Assembly: GCA_014730345.1 (NCBI GenBank)
Contig: WJIJ01000018.1
Span: 1 to 32,211, forward strand
Reading direction: 5' to 3'
Length of the DNA stretch: 32,211 nucleotides
Source: Candidatus Zixiibacteriota bacterium
GTDB lineage: Bacteria; Zixibacteria; MSB-5A5; UM-FILTER-46-8
Shown: positions 27,624-32,211 of the stretch, in pieces
Layout: every line of letters starts with the position of its first letter
Numbering within the stretch: position 1 is the stretch's first letter
Program-made: the position numbers and the translations under genes
Notes under the pieces: generated by a model
Told to the model about the DNA's origin: nothing
What the model saw: the letters and a program-made list of their open reading frames with translations, nothing else
Databases searched by the model: none

Positions 27624-27974
27624 ATGAAAAGAGTAAATCCCAGAGTTTTAATCGTTGAAAGTAAAAAACGCGTAGCCCTCGAAATCAAGGAGATGTTACA
27701 TCAATATGGCTACGAAGTAGTTGGTACGGCTTTCACCGCGAAGGAGGCTTACAAACTCGCCGGCAAAAGAAATCCAGATTTAATACTCACTAATATCGAG
27801 ATTCAAAAAGAGATGGATGGAATCAAGCTGGCGGAGGAACTGAGTGATAAATATATGATCCCGGCGGTCTATATGAACTTCAGCAAAGAAGCTCCGGCTT
27901 TTGATGAAAAAGAACTCCTGCACCGGATTGAACTTGCTCTAAGTATCCGCAATGAAAAGAACGCCCTGGTATAA
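27624..27974 (+). CDS. Stand-alone degenerate receiver-domain protein
   Basis: 'PRVLIVESKKRVALEIKEMLHQYGYEVVGTAFTAKEAYKLAGKRNPDLILTNIEIQKEMDGIKLAEEL' receiver pattern with Asn at the phosphoacceptor. C-terminal half shortened to 'IPAVYMNFSKEAPAFDEKELLHRIELAL'. Confidence 0.8.
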   Translation: MKRVNPRVLIVESKKRVALEIKEMLHQYGYEVVGTAFTAKEAYKLAGKRNPDLILTNIEIQKEMDGIKLAEELSDKYMIPAVYMNFSKEAPAFDEKELLHRIELALSIRNEKNALV

Positions 27975-27999
27975 TCCCCGAAACTTACGGGGTTATTTA
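27975..27999 (+). terminator. Terminator-like hairpin just after the receiver gene
   Basis: aaTCCCCGaaacttaCGGGGttatttaat directly downstream of the stop. Confidence 0.5.
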
Positions 28000-28238
28000 A
28001 TCCTCCCCCTACATACAGTATTTGTATAGCCAACTGCGTGATTTTTAAGCAGTGGGTAATTACGTATACCCATATACCTACTTGATTATGCTCATTCTAA
28101 AATCTCAAGTTTTTGCTCATAAGTATCGATAATAATTACAGGTAACGAAAGTTGGAAAATTTCATGGAGGCAGAACCAACTAAAAGCAGAACCTTTCTGG
28201 CATAGAATCTATTTCCCAATCCCACATGCGACACAATA

Positions 28239-28274
28239 GGCGCGGGTATCCTACAGCCCGCGCCGCCCTTTTTT
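28239..28274 (+). terminator. Strong GC-rich terminator hairpin
   Basis: ggcgcggg-tatcctacag-cccgcgcc followed by gcccttttttg. Confidence 0.65.
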
Positions 28275-28285
28275 GGGTCAAAATT

Positions 28286-30169
28286 CTATTTTAAAAGCGT
28301 TATCTTCTTCGTTTCGCTGTATTCTCCATTTCTGAACCGGCAGAAATAAATTCCGCTCGGTTGGTTGGAGGCAGACCAGGTAACTTCGTATGTCCCTCCA
28401 GCGCTATGATTTACATTCATCCGGTCGACTAACTGGCCGCCAAGATTGAAAACTTTTATCTCTATATTTCCCCCTTCGGCAATCGTGTATTTCATTTTAG
28501 CCCCCGAATTGAACGGGTTAGGATATACGTTCAGTATTTCTGTATTTTCGGGAATGTTTTTCCCTTCCGTGACGGATGTAGGCGTTCCGGTTCCATATTC
28601 GAGGATTACCCAGCGGTCAATCCCGCCGATATCATCCATAGTCCAGGATTCGGTTAATCCTGAGAGCCAGCGCACCGTAACCTGTTGTATTTCATCATAA
28701 TGACCTAACCCAAAATGAACCGGGTGCATGTTCATGCTCTGGTCTGATGATGCCGATTCCACCTGCTTTACTCCCGAACTGTTTCCATCCGGGTACAAAA
28801 TACGTATATGCGAACCGAGTCCGGTTCTCCCGCATTCCACACCATCGCCGACAAGCTGGATAACTAAATAGTGGTTATCCGCTGACAGTGAATCAAGTTC
28901 ATTCCTGAAAAGATAGATTCCGCGGTAAGCCGGTTCATTGGAATGAAATGCGATATCGAGATCACCATCCCGGTCGTAATCGGCGGAGGCGACTCCCATC
29001 AATTCGCTGAATTCCTCATCCCGGTTAAATCCTATAGAATCCTCGACCCGGTGGAAATGACCGAGGTTCTCGGGACCCTCATTCTCGTAAAAATAAGCGT
29101 CCATCCCCTCATACCACTGGGTAAGCAGTAAATCGATGTCGCCGTCATTGTCATAGTCCAGCCAGGTGCCGTTATGCCATTCCTTCTGACGGTTAATCAA
29201 CCCGGCTTCCTCGGTAACATTGGTAAAGGTGCCGTCCCCTTCATTCCGGAAAATAGCCGCCCATCCATGGATATTGGCCACCAGCAGATCGAAATCTCCA
29301 TCATTATCATAATCACCCCAGGACGCGCCACTGCTTAAACCGATACGGTAGCGGCCATGGGTTTCTACGGCTACCCCGGCGTATCTGCCGGCATCCTGAA
29401 AATAGCCATTGCCGTTGTTCTGCCACAGGTAATTCTCCCATGACGGGTCAGTCCAGTCCACGCCGTAAACGCCGCTGAAGATATCCATATCGAAATCATT
29501 GTCATAATCGCAGGCTACCGTGGAGCGCACATGGCGGGTATACTGCAGTTCCAAAAGCTCGGGGATATACTGCCCGGTAACATCGACATAAGCGCCGCCC
29601 CGCAATTCGAAATAGACATCGCGCCCCCTGCCGTAGTCAGGCGCCCAGTTGCCGAACGTTCCCACGTACAACTCGTAAATACCGTCGCCGTTGCCTTCTA
29701 CGAAAACCGGCTGGCTGGAACGGGTATTCAGGGGATTTACATATATGGGACCGCCTTCGAACCATAACCTGCCGCCCTCGATCTGCTGAAAGTAGTATAT
29801 GCGGCTGTCATAATCGGTTGTAGAATGGGAATGATTAGCGAGGGCGATATCGAGCAGACCGTCGTTGTTGACATCGGCGAATGCCGCCCGGTGTTCCGGA
29901 CCGGTTTCGATTACCGCTTCAATCCCGGTCGAATCGACAAGACTGAAAGTCCCGTCCTGATTGTTCAAATAGAAATAACATGAGCCTAAAAACAGGTCGG
30001 GATAGCCGTCACTGTCAACATCGGGCCAGGCGACCATGATTCGTCCGGTAACCTGGCTATGCGGCACACCAAGCGCCTGTTCGGTTACATTGATAAATAC
30101 GGCATTCGCGTTAATTGAGAGAACACATAAGAAGACTAACGTTAGAAAACAACCTCGGACTTTACACAT
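28286..30169 (-). CDS. Secreted VCBS/FG-GAP-repeat protein with ASPIC/UnbV-like domain and T9SS type A sorting domain
   Basis: 'ADVNNDGLLDIALANHS', 'GDYDNDGDFDLLVANIHG', 'LDYDNDGDIDLLLTQW', 'ADYDRDGDLDIAFH'. ASPIC-like 'GRTGLGSHIRILYPDGNSSGVKQVESASSDQSMNMHPVHFGLGHYDEIQQVTVRWLSG'. C-terminal 'VYPNPFNSGAKMKYTIAEGGNIEIKVFNLGGQLV...SGIYFCRFRNGEYSETKKITLLK'. Confidence 0.92.
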   Translation of the reverse strand: MCKVRGCFLTLVFLCVLSINANAVFINVTEQALGVPHSQVTGRIMVAWPDVDSDGYPDLFLGSCYFYLNNQDGTFSLVDSTGIEAVIETGPEHRAAFADVNNDGLLDIALANHSHSTTDYDSRIYYFQQIEGGRLWFEGGPIYVNPLNTRSSQPVFVEGNGDGIYELYVGTFGNWAPDYGRGRDVYFELRGGAYVDVTGQYIPELLELQYTRHVRSTVACDYDNDFDMDIFSGVYGVDWTDPSWENYLWQNNGNGYFQDAGRYAGVAVETHGRYRIGLSSGASWGDYDNDGDFDLLVANIHGWAAIFRNEGDGTFTNVTEEAGLINRQKEWHNGTWLDYDNDGDIDLLLTQWYEGMDAYFYENEGPENLGHFHRVEDSIGFNRDEEFSELMGVASADYDRDGDLDIAFHSNEPAYRGIYLFRNELDSLSADNHYLVIQLVGDGVECGRTGLGSHIRILYPDGNSSGVKQVESASSDQSMNMHPVHFGLGHYDEIQQVTVRWLSGLTESWTMDDIGGIDRWVILEYGTGTPTSVTEGKNIPENTEILNVYPNPFNSGAKMKYTIAEGGNIEIKVFNLGGQLVDRMNVNHSAGGTYEVTWSASNQPSGIYFCRFRNGEYSETKKITLLK

Positions 30170-30304
30170 AGGGACACCTCGGGATACGGATAGAAATAGC
30201 ATATTGAGTTTTAATGAGAACTGTTGTCGTTACAGTAATATAATAAATTATGTTAAATTCACAACAAAATTCTCGTTTCAGCAGGGATATAATTGCTGGG
30301 AAAG

Positions 30305-30490
30305 TTATTTTTTTCTTTCCCTTTCTTTATCCCGTTTAGCCATCCGCTTTTTAATTTCGGTTGCTTCGTCCTGTAATTCCTGGGCAGTGCAAAGGTTTTT
30401 GTTTATAAGAACATTAGCGATGGCTTCAACGGCGACGGCGTTGTTCATAGCCAGTATCTGCAGTGTTGAAAGGTCATATTTTTCCGGCAT
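30305..30490 (-). CDS. Small charged hypothetical protein (61 aa)
   Basis: MPEKYDLSTLQILAMNNAVAVEAIANVLINKNLCTAQELQDEATEIKKRMAKRDKERERKK. Plausible composition; 'gaggtaatttt' upstream of the start. Confidence 0.55.
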   Translation of the reverse strand: MPEKYDLSTLQILAMNNAVAVEAIANVLINKNLCTAQELQDEATEIKKRMAKRDKERERKK

Positions 30491-30525
30491 AAAATTACCT
30501 CGTTTATCAATCGTTTATTATCAAA

Positions 30526-30549
30526 TAAAAACGGGCGGGTGAACGCCCT
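30526..30549 (-). terminator. Rho-independent terminator downstream of the GNAT gene
   Basis: Minus strand: gggcg-ttcacc-cgcccgtttttattt. Confidence 0.6.
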
Positions 30550-30599
30550 ATCCCATGATAATAAAATATCTTCCATAACGCAACCGCCAAATGATTTAA

Positions 30600-31100
30600 T
30601 TACAACAACATCTCCAGTTCTATCTCATCGCGGACAGGGATGCCGTCGATGCCATACAGCGGGATGGAGGGTTTGAGTTCGCGGGATTTCTCGATTGCGT
30701 TGGGATATATGGCGGCGATACGAAAGCCCAGTTTTTGGTAGAAGCGCGTGGCGGGGGTATTGTCATTGGTGGTGATAAGCCATAGCCGTTTACATTGATT
30801 GTTTGCCGCCTCGGATTTGACGGTTTCGACCAGGGCGGTTCCGATTCCGATATTTTGCCGGAGGCTGTTCAGCGTTACCATCTCGCAGGAGTCGCCCTCG
30901 ATGATATAAATTGCCAATCCTGAGTATTGGCTATCCGTTTCGGCGATGAACGCGGGCAGTTCGACAGCGTTATGGATTTTCCCGCGGCTGACTATTTCCG
31001 GCGCGCCCCACCGTTGGGTCAGCAGTTCATTTATCCAGGCTTTGTCGGCGGGGACAGCGGGGCGGATGGTGAAAGTATTAGGCGATTCTTTGCCGTTCAT
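30600..31100 (-). CDS. GNAT-family N-acetyltransferase
   Basis: 'FTIRPAVPADKAWINELL', 'CEMVTLNSLRQNIGIGTALVETVKSEA' acetyl-CoA motif, 'LWLITTNDNTPATRFYQKLGFRIAAIYPNAI'. Confidence 0.9.
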   Translation of the reverse strand: MNGKESPNTFTIRPAVPADKAWINELLTQRWGAPEIVSRGKIHNAVELPAFIAETDSQYSGLAIYIIEGDSCEMVTLNSLRQNIGIGTALVETVKSEAANNQCKRLWLITTNDNTPATRFYQKLGFRIAAIYPNAIEKSRELKPSIPLYGIDGIPVRDEIELEMLL

Positions 31101-31839
31101 CGTCGATCAGTTTTGGTGTACAGCCTTTATACTTGCCGGGGGTCTGCACCAGACAAAACAGGTTCTCGATGCGCATAGGTTCGCCAATTACAAACCCCTG
31201 CCCGTATTTTACCCCGATATAATTTCCGAAACCGCGGGCCAGCGATTCCAGGGTCCACATGTAATCGCGGTCCTTCTCCGGATTCATAAACTGGGACTTA
31301 TGCGCCTGCAAAGCGGCCATCCATGTTTCGAATTCATCGGTGATGTCCACCACGAATGTCGGGGGAACTTCCGCGGGAAGGAAATAATGAAACATCCCCT
31401 TTATGCGGTGAGGTTCGAGGTCGATGGGCATCTTTTTAAGGGTAGCGAAATTAGCCGCGTTCATGGCGATACGTCCGGCGGCGAGGTGGTCGGGATGCCC
31501 CTGCCGTTTGCCATGGCCGCCTTCCCAATAGGGAGCGAGGATAATACGCGGTTTGTGTTTGCGTATGATGCCGGCGACGGCAAGGCGTGTTGTATAATTA
31601 TCATCAAGCTTGCAGTCGCCGAAGTCGAGGGTTTCGAAAACATCGACGCCGAGTATCTTCGCCGCCTCTTTTGCTTCTTCCTGGCGGATGCCGATTGTGC
31701 CCCCGGTGCCCATCTCCCCCTGGGTGAGATAGAGTATGCCGGTGGAGAAGCCCATCTTTTTCATTTTAACCAGCACGCCGCCTGTGCCCACCTCGACATC
31801 ATCGGGATGCGCGCCTATGGAAAGCAAGTCTATGTTCAT
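31078..31839 (-). CDS. bshB1: PIG-L family deacetylase, BshB1-like (bacillithiol biosynthesis)
   Basis: 'NIDLLSIGAHPDDVEVGTGGVLVKMKKMGFSTGILYLTQGEMGTGGTIGIRQEEAKEAAKILGVDVFETLDFGD', 'GHPDHLAAGRIA', 'ALQAHKSQF'. Start at internal ATG 31839. Confidence 0.87.
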   Translation of the reverse strand: MNIDLLSIGAHPDDVEVGTGGVLVKMKKMGFSTGILYLTQGEMGTGGTIGIRQEEAKEAAKILGVDVFETLDFGDCKLDDNYTTRLAVAGIIRKHKPRIILAPYWEGGHGKRQGHPDHLAAGRIAMNAANFATLKKMPIDLEPHRIKGMFHYFLPAEVPPTFVVDITDEFETWMAALQAHKSQFMNPEKDRDYMWTLESLARGFGNYIGVKYGQGFVIGEPMRIENLFCLVQTPGKYKGCTPKLIDDERQRIA

Positions 31840-32059
31840 TTTATATCCTCCTGTATCCATCATTAACCTTCGGAGTTTTAGAATAAGAAATACAAACCGT
31901 TCATGTCAATTGAATATATGATAACTGTCGCGCGTGCCCGGTGTTCCAATGCTGACTGCTTTCGGCCAATGCCATGTCGAGTGTGTATAATTTAATGAAA
32001 ACATCCCGCAGTACCGGCAAAAGTTTCCGTGTTTAACAGAACATTAATCCTTTCCTAAC

Positions 32060-32087
32060 TTGACATCTTTTACATCTGACCTATAAT
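32060..32087 (+). promoter_or_regulatory. Consensus sigma70 promoter
   Basis: TTGACA-N16-TATAAT, reading toward the window's right edge. Confidence 0.6.
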
Positions 32088-32211
32088 TATGGCATCTAAC
32101 TTTTCCAACATGTTTTGTTTTTCGGTTGAATGATTTCGAAGAAAAACTTAAAAATTAGTTCCAAGGAATAGGCGCCGGAAGAGTTAGATCAAGCTTGGAT
32201 GCTCTTTAAAA

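Noticed and set aside
30946-31866. Forward ORF 30946..31866 (306 aa)
   Set aside because: Antisense to clearly recognisable BshB1-like and GNAT genes.
1-32211. CRISPR arrays, transposons, prophage, defence islands, rRNA or tRNA genes
   Set aside because: No regularly spaced repeats, transposase/integrase/Cas/restriction motifs or cloverleaf structures were recognised on visual reading. tRNAscan-SE and Infernal would be needed to exclude small RNAs formally.

Overview
This 32.2 kb window is gene-dense bacterial chromosome. Three complete secreted proteins end in C-terminal domains that look like type IX secretion (T9SS type A) sorting signals, which suggests the FCB superphylum (an inference, not a taxonomic call). 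Most of it is housekeeping or accessory metabolism: pckA and pfkA; an sdhC-sdhA-sdhB-type complex; an acpS / aminotransferase-like / folB / folK / deoxynucleoside kinase / panB / panC run; an Rrf2-IscU pair; a GT4/GT2 pair; and a BshB1-like deacetylase with a GNAT. There are also several signalling proteins: a CheB-like methylesterase, a paralogous degenerate receiver, an HPt protein overlapping a REC-REC protein, and a further stand-alone degenerate receiver. I see no CRISPR array, transposase, integrase, rRNA, tRNA or toxin/defence island. The most interesting signals are apparent pseudoenzymes and pseudoreceivers in intact reading frames: (1) an aminotransferase fold-type I homolog in the folate/pantothenate operon that lacks the PLP-binding Lys; (2) an alkaline-phosphatase/phosphodiesterase-superfamily lipoprotein with its metal-binding motifs replaced, heading a pfkA-pckA operon; (3) two receiver-like proteins with the phosphoacceptor Asp changed to Asn. 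Also notable are an orphan KaiB-like protein, GyrI-like and DsrE-like domains on predicted lipoproteins, and a possible small-RNA locus between two forward terminators. Family calls come from reading the ORF translations by eye. No database search was run.
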